7,056 bases of DNA from contig JAOTTL010000180.1 of assembly GCA_029864385.1 (NCBI GenBank), forward strand, positions 1-7,056, read 5' to 3'. How positions within the stretch are numbered: position 1 is the first letter of the stretch; each line of letters starts with the position of its first letter. The notes under the pieces were generated by a model. The model did not search any database. It was given only the letters and a program-made list of their open reading frames with translations, and had not been told where the DNA came from. Positions 1 through 6,612 of this stretch are shown here, piece by piece. The position numbers and the translations under genes are program-made. The stretch comes from SG8-41 sp029864385. Lineage in GTDB: Bacteria > Pseudomonadota > Gammaproteobacteria > Burkholderiales > SG8-41.

Positions 1-171
1 GCATTCAGCGCGGCCTCCGTGAAGGAGTTTGTGGCGCTGGCGAAGAAGCAGCCGGGCGTGGTCCGCGGTCTTGGCGTCACCAGACCGAAACGCGTGCTCG
101 CATTGCGCCAGATTCCCGCCATTGAAGGACGGCGCGTCCGGTCCGCTCGCCCGTCACGGCGCGCGCGTTGA
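1..171 (+). pseudogene. Remnant of a Bug-family (TctC-like) tripartite tricarboxylate transporter receptor, internally deleted; 5' end outside window
   Basis: Frame 1 is open from the window edge to a TGA at 169-171 (56 residues). Bug proteins are periplasmic solute-binding receptors of tripartite tricarboxylate transporters. The first part, SVKEFVALAKKQPG (residues 7-20), resembles the conserved 'SVKELIALAKAKPG' block. The next part, GLGVTRPKRVLALRQIPAIEG (about residues 24-44, here RGLGVTRPKRV then LALRQIPAIEG), resembles the later block 'ALAVTSAKRSPALPDVPTIAEAG'. In intact Bug proteins these blocks lie many tens of residues apart; here they almost touch, and the tail becomes Arg-rich and loses family character. 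I infer an in-frame internal deletion followed by decay, so a non-functional relic. The TGA overlaps a possible TTG start (168-170) of the next gene. Family resemblance is from memory and rests on two short blocks; a true end of an unrelated gene remains possible. Confidence 0.45.
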
Positions 172-173
172 CG

Positions 174-1016
174 ATGAATGCCGGAAGCGTTCGTATCGCA
201 TGCCTGCAAATGAACTCCGGCAACGAGTTCGCTGCGAATCTGACGACGTTCAGCGCCATGGCGCGCGAGGCCGCCGCGGACGGCGCAAAATTCATCCTGT
301 CGCCCGAGTATTTCCTGATGATGGACGGCACCGGACAAGTGATGCGGGAGGCGGCCCTCGACGAGCGCGGAGAACCGGCCGTTTCCGCAGTCACGGCGCT
401 GGCACGGGAACTCGAGGTCTGGCTGCTTGCAGGGTCGGTCACGCTCAAGAGCGGCGACGGACGCATGTGTAACCGCTCGGTTCTCATTTCAGCAGAGGGT
501 CGGGTGGTCGCGACCTACGACAAGATCCACATGTTCGATGTCACCTTGCCCGACGGCAAAGTCATCCGCGAGTCTTCGGCTTACCGATCCGGTGAGCGCG
601 CGGTCCTGGCGGAGACGCCGTGGGGCAAGTTGGGCATGACCGTTTGCTACGATCTGCGGTTCCCGGGGCTGTTCCGGGCGCTCGCCCAAGCAGGCGCTGA
701 ATTCATTACCGTGCCGTCCTCGTTTCAGCGCCAAACGGGCAAAGTGCACTGGCACACGTTGCTGCGTGCCCGGGCGATCGAGAACGAGTGTTTCATTCTG
801 GCGCCCGCCATGTGTGGCGACCACTCAGGGAATCGGCAGAGCTACGGCCACAGCTTGGTCGTCGATCCTTGGGGCGAGGTTATCGGGGAAGGCGGCGAGT
901 CGCCGGAGATCGTGTACGCCGAGATTGAGCCCCGCCGCGTCGCTAAGGTAAGAGGCATGATTCCTTCGCTCGAGCACGACCGGCCATTCGCGCCGCCCAG
1001 CAGGCGGCTGGCTTGA
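174..1016 (+). CDS. Nitrilase-superfamily carbon-nitrogen hydrolase (amidase, Nit-like)
   Basis: This 280-residue protein is the usual length for the nitrilase superfamily, which hydrolyses non-peptide C-N bonds in amides. The Glu-Lys-Cys triad is visible: E45 in ILSPEYF, K117 in TYDKIHMFDV, and C158 in GMTVCYDLRFP. The block HWHTLLRARAIEN (about residues 193-205) and the segment YGHSLVVDPWGEV (224-236) are also typical. There is no signal peptide, so it should be cytosolic. The KIHMFDV and CYDLRFP motifs put it near the Nit1/Nit2 and deaminated-glutathione amidase branch, but the exact substrate cannot be read from sequence. I chose ATG 174; an upstream TTG at 168 adds two residues and overlaps the preceding TGA. 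No convincing Shine-Dalgarno sequence precedes either. A Bug-receptor relic upstream hints that this enzyme once belonged to an uptake/catabolic locus rather than to the surE operon, from which it is separated by 77 bases holding a promoter-like site. Confidence 0.86.
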   Translation: MNAGSVRIACLQMNSGNEFAANLTTFSAMAREAAADGAKFILSPEYFLMMDGTGQVMREAALDERGEPAVSAVTALARELEVWLLAGSVTLKSGDGRMCNRSVLISAEGRVVATYDKIHMFDVTLPDGKVIRESSAYRSGERAVLAETPWGKLGMTVCYDLRFPGLFRALAQAGAEFITVPSSFQRQTGKVHWHTLLRARAIENECFILAPAMCGDHSGNRQSYGHSLVVDPWGEVIGEGGESPEIVYAEIEPRRVAKVRGMIPSLEHDRPFAPPSRRLA

Positions 1017-1067
1017 CGCGCGCATATCGCCCCTCGTACCGCGTGGGAGCTAACGTACGGGACGGTG

Positions 1068-1073
1068 TATAAT
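1068..1073 (+). promoter_or_regulatory. Putative sigma70 -10 element for the surE-pcm-nlpD operon
   Basis: A perfect TATAAT stands in the 77-base gap between the nitrilase gene and surE, 20 bases before the surE ATG. The region where a -35 box should lie (about 1044-1051, TGGGAGCT) matches TTGACA poorly. Transcription would start near 1080, leaving a leader of only about 14 bases. An exact CGTACG palindrome at 1054-1059 lies in the spacer; whether a regulator uses it is unknown. Confidence 0.5.
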
Positions 1074-1093
1074 TCTGGCCGTATTTCACCGAC

Positions 1094-1834
1094 ATGCAGA
1101 TCCTGCTGAGTAACGATGACGGCTACTTTGCGCCGGGCATCGTGTTGCTCGCCCAAATCCTTGCTCCCTTGGGGGAGGTGACGGTGGTCGCGCCCGAGCG
1201 CGATCGCAGCGGCTCCTCCAACTCGCTCACGCTCGACCGGCCGCTGACCGTGCGTCAGGCACAGAGCCAGACTTATTTCGTCAACGGCACGCCAACCGAC
1301 TGCGTTCACCTCGCAGTGACCGGGCTGCTCAAGCAGCTGCCGGATATCGTCATTTCCGGAATTAACCATGGCGCGAATATGGGCGACGACACGATTTACT
1401 CGGGCACGGTCGCCGCGGCGACCGAAGGGTTCCTCCTGGGGATTCCTTCAATCGCAATATCACTGGTCGCCGAAGGTGGCAATCATTTTTCAACGGCGGG
1501 GCGCGTCGCCGTCGAGCTCGTCAGTCGCTTCAAAGAGCGAACCTTCGAGCAACCGGTGCTGCTGAACATCAATGTGCCAGACGTCGAGTACGGGAAACTC
1601 AGTGGCTTCCAGGTGACGCGGCTGGGTCGCCGACACAAAGCCGAGTCGGTGGTGACGTCTACGACGCCACGTGGCGAGACGGTCTATTGGATTGGCGCGG
1701 CCGGCAGCGCGCAGGATGCCGGAGAAGGTACCGATTTTCATGCGGTCGCAAGCGACCGCGTTTCGATCACGCCGTTGCAGGTCGACCTTACGCGCTACGC
1801 GCAGATGGAACCGGTCAGCACGTGGCTGAAATGA
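1094..1834 (+). CDS. surE: 5'/3'-nucleotidase SurE
   Basis: SurE is a metal-dependent cytosolic phosphatase that removes phosphate from nucleoside 5'- and 3'-monophosphates and, in some species, short polyphosphate; it is linked to stationary-phase survival. At 246 residues it has family length. The N-terminus is canonical: MQILLSNDDGY contains the metal-binding D8 and D9. S39 lies in APERDRSGSSNSLTL, and N91 in SGINHGANMGDDTIYSGT, completing the usual metal site. GTPTDCVHL (65-73) is also characteristic. The start is fixed by homology, since MxILLSNDDG begins the family; no Shine-Dalgarno sequence is seen in the short leader. The last codons overlap the pcm start as ATGA (1831-1834), so the two are probably translationally coupled. 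The surE-pcm-nlpD order is well known in beta- and gammaproteobacteria. Confidence 0.97.
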   Translation: MQILLSNDDGYFAPGIVLLAQILAPLGEVTVVAPERDRSGSSNSLTLDRPLTVRQAQSQTYFVNGTPTDCVHLAVTGLLKQLPDIVISGINHGANMGDDTIYSGTVAAATEGFLLGIPSIAISLVAEGGNHFSTAGRVAVELVSRFKERTFEQPVLLNINVPDVEYGKLSGFQVTRLGRRHKAESVVTSTTPRGETVYWIGAAGSAQDAGEGTDFHAVASDRVSITPLQVDLTRYAQMEPVSTWLK

Positions 1835-2490
1835 ACGCGCCGCACTCCGGCATCGGCATGACCTCGCAGCGAACGCGCCTGCGCATGATCGAGCGACTGC
1901 GGGCTCAGGGCATCCGCGACGAGACCGTGCTCACGGCAATGGTTGAAGTGCCGCGGCATGTCTTCATGGACGAGGCGATTGCCAGCCGCGCCTACGAGGA
2001 CATTTCGCTTCCCATCGGGTTCGGGCAGACCATCTCGAGCCCACATACGGTTGCGCGCATGAGCGAACTTGCGCGCGCGGGTCCGATGCCGCGCAAGGTC
2101 CTGGAAATCGGAACCGGCTGCGGCTACCAGACCGCGATACTCGCCAAGCTGGCGAAACAGGTCTATTCGATGGAACGGATTGCGGCCCTGATCCGTCAGG
2201 CGCGGCGGAACTTGTTGAAGTCGCAGATTGGCAACGTTCATTTGCGCCACGGCGACGGGCACGTCGGCATGCCGGGTGTGGCGCCGTTCGACGTAATTGT
2301 CCTTACTGCGGCCGCCACCCAGGCGCCGGCAGCGTTGCTGGAGCAGCTCGCCTTCGGTGGTAGAATGATTTTGCCGATGGCGATTCACCACGACCAGCAT
2401 CTTTGCGTGATCGAACGCACCGACAGAGGTTACGTCGAGCGGCGCATGGATACAGTAAAATTCGTGCCGTTGCTTCCCGGGGTCGGCTAG
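1831..2490 (+). CDS. pcm: Protein-L-isoaspartate O-methyltransferase
   Basis: Pcm (PIMT) methylates L-isoaspartyl residues formed by damage to Asn/Asp, using S-adenosylmethionine, and so starts repair of aged cytosolic proteins. The 219-residue protein shows the SAM-binding motif I, KVLEIGTGCGYQTAIL (89-104), the family block PIGFGQTISSPHTVARM (61-77) containing the active-site Thr/Ser region, and a post-motif segment FDVIVLTAAA (153-162). The C-terminal VKFVPLLPG (209-217) is also typical. I chose ATG 1831 because it gives the ATGA overlap with surE and a family-like length; ATG 1858 (MTSQRTRL) is a possible shorter start. An upstream extension of the frame into surE has no homology and is discounted. 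Expected to be co-transcribed with surE and nlpD. Confidence 0.95.
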   Translation: MNAPHSGIGMTSQRTRLRMIERLRAQGIRDETVLTAMVEVPRHVFMDEAIASRAYEDISLPIGFGQTISSPHTVARMSELARAGPMPRKVLEIGTGCGYQTAILAKLAKQVYSMERIAALIRQARRNLLKSQIGNVHLRHGDGHVGMPGVAPFDVIVLTAAATQAPAALLEQLAFGGRMILPMAIHHDQHLCVIERTDRGYVERRMDTVKFVPLLPGVG

Positions 2491-2497
2491 AGCTCGC

Positions 2498-3442
2498 TTG
2501 CGAATCCCGGTGACCCGTCTTGCGCCCATTCTTGCGCTGGTAGTCGCCTTTAGTGTGCTGGCGACCGGTTGTTCCGTGCGTCGCGGGGCGCCCGTTGTCG
2601 AGCGCGCTCCCGGGTCAAAATCGGCGACCACGACGCCCCGAGTGTCGGGAGCGGCCACTCCGCGAGCAGGCGATCTCCGTGCTGAGTTCTACACGGTGCG
2701 CAAGGGCGATACGCTCTTCAGCATCGCGCTGGACAACGGCCTCGACTACCGGGAACTCGCGGAGTGGAACGGCATTACCGATCCGGGGGTGATACGCGTC
2801 GGGCAGGAGGTTCGTATCAGGCCGCCGAAGTCGGCTGCGACGATTGCCCCCCTCAAGACTTCGCCTGCGGTCGAAGGCCGCCCGATCGCGGGCGCCCAAC
2901 AGAGCAAGCCCGGCGCACCAGGCCGCATGAAGACGGAGCCTCAGGCAGTGCGAGTGCCGTATACGGATCAGGCCTACACGCAACTCGCGCATGCGAAGGC
3001 CAAAACGGTGCCGTCGACGCGCCCCGCGCCGACTCGTCCCCCCCAGCGACAAGCGCCCAAAGGCGAAAGCGACGTGATCACCTGGGCCTGGCCGACCCGC
3101 GGCAAGGTGGTCAGCACGTTCAATGACGCCGCCAAACTGAAGGGAATCGGCATTGCCGGCAAGCTGGGTCAGCCGGTGACTGCCAGTGCCGCCGGCCGGG
3201 TCATTTTCAGCGGGTCCGGTATCCGGGGATTCGGGAAGCTCATCGTCATCAAACACAATGATACGTTTCTGAGCGTCTATGCCCACAATAATGTGCTGCT
3301 CGTGAAAGAGGGCCAAGCGGTCGCCAAGGGGCAGAAGATCGCCGAGATGGGGAAGACCGACACCGTCCGGGTTCAGCTCCACTTCGAAATACGCCGCTTC
3401 GGAAAGCCGGTGGATCCCATGACGTTGCTGCCTCACGGCTAG
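2498..3442 (+). CDS. nlpD: NlpD-family murein hydrolase activator lipoprotein (LysM + degenerate LytM/M23)
   Basis: NlpD is an outer-membrane lipoprotein that activates an AmiC-type amidase to split septal peptidoglycan. The N-terminus is a lipoprotein signal with a hydrophobic stretch (8-21) and lipobox LATGC, so C25 should be lipidated. A LysM domain follows (about 64-109: YTVRKGDTLFSIA to VGQEVRIRP), then a Pro/Ala/Lys-rich linker (110-192) and a C-terminal LytM/M23 domain (about 193-313). Catalytic metal ligands are missing: the usual HxGxD site reads KGIGIAG (215-221) and the HxH site reads QLHFE (293-297). This fits an activator rather than an enzyme. The start is TTG 2498, seven bases after the pcm stop; a GTG at 2510 would also leave a complete lipoprotein signal. 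Weak AGAG lies before the TTG. No rpoS follows, unlike many relatives. Confidence 0.93.
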   Translation: MRIPVTRLAPILALVVAFSVLATGCSVRRGAPVVERAPGSKSATTTPRVSGAATPRAGDLRAEFYTVRKGDTLFSIALDNGLDYRELAEWNGITDPGVIRVGQEVRIRPPKSAATIAPLKTSPAVEGRPIAGAQQSKPGAPGRMKTEPQAVRVPYTDQAYTQLAHAKAKTVPSTRPAPTRPPQRQAPKGESDVITWAWPTRGKVVSTFNDAAKLKGIGIAGKLGQPVTASAAGRVIFSGSGIRGFGKLIVIKHNDTFLSVYAHNNVLLVKEGQAVAKGQKIAEMGKTDTVRVQLHFEIRRFGKPVDPMTLLPHG

Positions 3443-3587
3443 CTGGGCTGAGACAAGCGATCGAGAAGGCGCGGCCAGTCGATCATGACCGTTGAGTGGG
3501 GATTTTCATTGATGGTGGCGCTTGGTCGCGACCGAGCGGCGATCGATGCGTCGGCAGCCGGGAAGTCCCGGTCACGCGTTATCGGCT
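3443..3587. other. Convergent intergenic region between nlpD and tgpA
   Basis: This 145-base gap separates the ends of two converging operons. It holds no recognisable gene. A minus-strand frame without any stop runs from about 3621 to a TAG at 3439-3441, reaching MIDWPRLLDRLSQPS from an ATG at 3486, but it has no credible start for a longer protein and I do not recognise it. The gap also contains the 10-base palindrome GGTCGCGACC (3524-3533) and the short hairpin listed separately. No trace of rpoS was seen. Confidence 0.6.
3558..3571. terminator. Possible weak bidirectional hairpin between convergent genes
   Basis: CCGGGAAGTCCCGG can fold as a 5-bp stem (CCGGG/CCCGG) with a 4-base loop, 17 bases past the tgpA stop on the minus strand and 116 bases past the nlpD stop. 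There is no T-run on either side, so it is not a standard intrinsic terminator. Its position between converging genes is the main argument for it. Confidence 0.22.
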
Positions 3588-5543
3588 TCAGGCGCTGAAC
3601 TGCTTCACCTGCTGCCGCAGCTCATGGAGGGCGGCGGCGCTCGTGTCCGCGCCGTAGCGCAGCATCACGTATAGCTGCGTGATGGCACCCACAGGCAGCG
3701 CAAGATCAGGCCGCGCCCGCTCGAGCCGGCGCGCATAGTCGACCGGCCCCTCGTCCGCGGCGCGTGGCAGGCCTTTGCGCTGCAGCTTGTCGCAGAACTG
3801 AAGATACGCCTTGCGGACCGGGTCGTGCGCCCGGGCCTTGAGCCGGCGCAGAATGAACGCCGCGAGTATCACGACGATGAGTCCGGCCAAAGCGAGCATG
3901 GTGACGGTTAGCGTGTACCACGTTGCGTCATCTATTCCCATTCGGATCAATAGTTGCCGCTGACGCTCCGGCGTGTAGCCGAGAACCCACTGATTCCAGG
4001 TGTTCGCCATCAGGTCCCAGGTAAACCGCAATTGGCGAAGAACCTCGAAGTCGCCGCGCACGAGCATTGGAAGAGGATCGCTACGCGGGACGGCCGCGGA
4101 AATGCCGGCTTCCACGCGAAGCGGAGAGACGGCCGCGGTGGGATCTACGCGTAACCAGCCGACGTCGGCGAACCAGACTTCGGTCCAGGCGTGAGCGTCC
4201 GCCTGCCGCACGATGAGATAGTCTCCGAGCTCGTTGACTTCGCCTCCAAGATAGCCCGTGACGATTCTGGAGGGAATGCCAGCCGCCCGCATCAGCACTG
4301 CGAAGGCCGATGCGTAGTGCTCGCAGAAACCTCTGCGCGAATTGAACAGGAACTCGTCCACTGAGTGCTGTCCGAGCAGAGGAGGATATAACGTATAGAA
4401 GAAGTTCTGTTTGCGGAACATGGCGAGCACGTCGCGCACAAGGCTGCGGTCATCGGGAAATTTCTGGCGTAGCGTCCGCGCCAGCTGGAGGGCGCGCGGA
4501 TTGAAGCCGGCCGGCAGCTGGAGCGCGCGGTGCAGCGCCATGCTGTTTTCATCGGTGCCGTAGCTGTAATCGAGGAAGGAAGCCATCTCGTAGCGCACGC
4601 GGTTATGGACCGGCGAGAAGGAACGGATCTGAAAATCGGCGCCGGTCGCAGACTGCGGGACCGCCCGCGCAGGAAGATCGAGGGCGAACAGCCAGCGCTT
4701 GTTGTGCGGCTCGAGTGTGACGTCATAAGTGATCGGATCGCCCGCCTTGGTAAAACGGGGCGAGCCGTAGATGAAGCGCGATGCGAACCAGGTCCGGCCG
4801 TCGAAGTCCCACATGACGGGGCCGCGCCAGTAGCGCTGCTTTGGCGGAGGAATGTCTGAGTCGAACCTCACGCGGAACGCCACCGCGTCCGAAAGGCTCA
4901 GGTTGGAAAGGCTGCCGGGGGTCATCGTGTCGGACAGCCCGCTTACACCGGAATAGGCATCCTGAGGAAGCCCCCATAGCGGGCCCGAGACGCGCGGGAA
5001 CAACAGGAACAGCACCAGCATGAGCGGTATCGATTGAGCAAGCAGCACCCCCCCGACGCGCAGTTGCCTGCCGAAGGGCGGCTCGTCGCGCCCATAATGC
5101 AGGCTCATCATGGCCGCAGTGATGATCCAGACGCAGGCGAGCATGTAGAGCCCGGTTAGAATCGTCTGGGAGTACAGGAAATTTGTGATGACAAGGAAGT
5201 ATCCCAGGAAGATGAGCAGCATTGCATCCCGCAGCGAGCGCATCTCGAGGAGCTTGAGGCCCAGCATTACCACCAGCAGCGCAACCCCGGCATCACGGCC
5301 GAAGATTGTGCGGTAATTGAGATAGATACCTACCGTTGCCACGATGACAATCACTAGCAGCAGCCAACGATTGGGCAGCGCGTGACGCCCATACGCTATA
5401 TAGGCCCGCCAGGCGCCGAGCGTTGCCACCAGGGCAACGATCCACCATGGCAGTCGAAAGGCGTGAGGGGTCGTGATGAGTGCGAGCGATAGCAGCAGCC
5501 ACAGCACGTGGTGCAGGGCGAGCGGTTGCCGCGGGTCGATCAT
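3588..5543 (-). CDS. tgpA: TgpA-type membrane transglutaminase (DUF3488 / transglutaminase core / DUF4129)
   Basis: TgpA-like proteins are inner-membrane proteins with a periplasmic transglutaminase-like domain; Pseudomonas aeruginosa TgpA is essential there, but its natural substrate is unclear. This copy has 651 residues. The N-terminal part carries about six or seven membrane helices (roughly 13-27, 32-50, 60-77, 87-99, 107-125, 129-147, 164-183). A periplasmic region follows with the transglutaminase core: C407 in RRGFCEHYASAF, H451 in DAHAWTEVWF and D467 in WLRVDPTAAV, a complete Cys-His-Asp triad. A last helix (about 544-567) leads to a cytosolic DUF4129-like tail with YLQFCDKLQRKGLPR. 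The start ATG 5541-5543 gives the usual N-terminus; the best ribosome-binding candidate is GACGGG 8 bases upstream, within a 7-base repeat. It is last in the moxR-DUF58-tgpA trio, 95 bases after the DUF58 gene. Confidence 0.94.
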   Translation of the reverse strand: MIDPRQPLALHHVLWLLLSLALITTPHAFRLPWWIVALVATLGAWRAYIAYGRHALPNRWLLLVIVIVATVGIYLNYRTIFGRDAGVALLVVMLGLKLLEMRSLRDAMLLIFLGYFLVITNFLYSQTILTGLYMLACVWIITAAMMSLHYGRDEPPFGRQLRVGGVLLAQSIPLMLVLFLLFPRVSGPLWGLPQDAYSGVSGLSDTMTPGSLSNLSLSDAVAFRVRFDSDIPPPKQRYWRGPVMWDFDGRTWFASRFIYGSPRFTKAGDPITYDVTLEPHNKRWLFALDLPARAVPQSATGADFQIRSFSPVHNRVRYEMASFLDYSYGTDENSMALHRALQLPAGFNPRALQLARTLRQKFPDDRSLVRDVLAMFRKQNFFYTLYPPLLGQHSVDEFLFNSRRGFCEHYASAFAVLMRAAGIPSRIVTGYLGGEVNELGDYLIVRQADAHAWTEVWFADVGWLRVDPTAAVSPLRVEAGISAAVPRSDPLPMLVRGDFEVLRQLRFTWDLMANTWNQWVLGYTPERQRQLLIRMGIDDATWYTLTVTMLALAGLIVVILAAFILRRLKARAHDPVRKAYLQFCDKLQRKGLPRAADEGPVDYARRLERARPDLALPVGAITQLYVMLRYGADTSAAALHELRQQVKQFSA

Positions 5544-5557
5544 CCCCGTAACCCGTC
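5544..5557 (-). repeat. Two degenerate 7-base units abutting the tgpA start
   Basis: On the plus strand the units are CCCCGTA (5544-5550) and ACCCGTC (5551-5557), i.e. GACGGGT and TACGGGG on the coding strand. They sit directly before the tgpA ATG and supply its only Shine-Dalgarno-like G-rich sequence. Two units alone would be weak evidence; the other heptamer tracts in the same operon make them more credible. Confidence 0.4.
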
Positions 5558-5622
5558 AATGGCGAGTGCTGAACGTTGGTTGGATAGAGTCCGCGTCGGC
5601 TGGCCACCAATGGTCTTTTTCC

Positions 5623-5643
5623 ACTCATGACTCACGACTCACT
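5623..5643 (-). repeat. Three tandem 7-base units at the DUF58 stop codon
   Basis: Plus-strand units are ACTCATG (5623-5629), ACTCACG (5630-5636) and ACTCACT (5637-5643), differing at one or two positions. The last overlaps the TGA stop of the DUF58 gene (5639-5641). The remaining bases to 5558 show no gene; a T5 run lies at 5615-5619. Confidence 0.6.
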
Positions 5644-6607
5644 CCTTGGCTACGGCTGATTCAAAAAGAGCGAGGGCCTCGAGGCAGCACTCACGCTGAG
5701 CGTCGGCGTTGGCCATCTCAACGGTTTTGCCGGGCAGCCGCAGGCCGAACGACAGTCCAGTCTCGTGCGCGTCAATGACCCAGCGTGCCAGGTGCGAGAG
5801 CTTTTCTTCGGGGCCCATGGCGGCAGGCAGCACTGACCAATCGAGCCAGAGCTCGGCCTCGGCGCGCCCCGAGAACTGCTTGGTCAGCAGGCCCTGGGCG
5901 CGGGCCGCAAGCTTCCAGGCAATATGGCGCGGCGAGTCGCCCACGTGATATTGCCGCATGCCGGAGAAATCTTCCTGTCCGGTTCCGCGTTCACTCCCGG
6001 CGCCGGCGCTCATCGCTGGCGCGGGCAGCGGCAGGCCTGGCGAGGCCGGGCGCGGATAGACCAGGCAGCGCAAGTCGAGATCGAGGTAAGCCCAGGCGTA
6101 GACCAGTCCCAGTGGATAGCGCGTGAAAAGGGTCAAACGCCCAGGCCTGAGGAGGCCGCGGCGGCGGGCAGGCACGCCCGCCGCCATAGAAACAGTCGTA
6201 CGAGCCGGAATGTCAACGGTTTCCCATTCGCGCTTGTCGTGGGTGAGATTGACGGCGTAGCGCGGCGTATCTCCGATGTTTTCGAGGTGCACGGTGAAAT
6301 GGGCCGTGTCACCAGCGAACACCGGCCGCGCGCGGCCGCCTGCGACGCGCAAGTTAGCAAGGTTCCGATAGGTATAGATGATGGTGTTGACGCCCATTGC
6401 ACCGAGCAAGAACGTCAGGATGAATCCGAGGCTCAGGCTGTAATTGATCGAGCCCGTGAGCATGAGCATCAGCATGGCCGCGAACATCAGGCCATGCCGC
6501 GTGGGCAGGATGAAAATCCGCCGCTGCACCAGCACGATCACGCCCGTTTCAGGGCCGCGCAGCTGGAACAGCCATCGCTGGAATTGGTTCCTGAGCGCCG
6601 CGTACAT
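5639..6607 (-). CDS. DUF58 domain protein (vWA-like), MoxR partner
   Basis: DUF58 proteins are membrane-anchored and are usually encoded next to a MoxR ATPase, with which they are thought to act in assembling or maturing envelope protein complexes. The 322-residue product has two N-terminal membrane helices (about 36-52 and 56-78) after a short basic cytosolic segment, then a large soluble domain. The DUF58 signature is clear: QYHVGDSPRHIAWKLAAR (219-236), with the conserved Y-x-x-G-D and I-x-W-x-x-x-A-R pattern, followed by LLTKQF (240-245). The start ATG 6605-6607 is preceded at good spacing (7 bases) by GGAACGG on the coding strand, which is itself a decayed unit of the upstream heptamer array. 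Gene order moxR, DUF58, tgpA is a widely conserved arrangement in proteobacteria. The exact molecular role is not known from sequence. Confidence 0.92.
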   Translation of the reverse strand: MYAALRNQFQRWLFQLRGPETGVIVLVQRRIFILPTRHGLMFAAMLMLMLTGSINYSLSLGFILTFLLGAMGVNTIIYTYRNLANLRVAGGRARPVFAGDTAHFTVHLENIGDTPRYAVNLTHDKREWETVDIPARTTVSMAAGVPARRRGLLRPGRLTLFTRYPLGLVYAWAYLDLDLRCLVYPRPASPGLPLPAPAMSAGAGSERGTGQEDFSGMRQYHVGDSPRHIAWKLAARAQGLLTKQFSGRAEAELWLDWSVLPAAMGPEEKLSHLARWVIDAHETGLSFGLRLPGKTVEMANADAQRECCLEALALFESAVAKE

Positions 6608-6612
6608 GAGCC

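Noticed and set aside
77..487. Minus-strand frame antisense to the nitrilase start
   Set aside because: Arg/Ser-rich shadow with no motif; the plus strand carries the conserved catalytic Glu region.
1013..1018. TTGACG as a -35 box for surE
   Set aside because: It lies 49 bases before the TATAAT, far from the needed 16-18 bases, and overlaps the nitrilase stop codon.
1687..1830. 48-codon upstream extension of the pcm frame into surE
   Set aside because: Overlaps conserved surE sequence, has no PIMT homology, and ATG 1831 gives the normal length and ATGA coupling.
1795..2658. Long minus-strand open frame (287 codons) across pcm and the start of nlpD
   Set aside because: It is antisense to two genes with clear family motifs; its product is Arg/His-rich and shows no recognisable domain.
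2615..3436. Long minus-strand open frame (273 codons) antisense to nlpD
   Set aside because: High-GC shadow of nlpD; low-complexity Arg/Gly-rich product without motifs.
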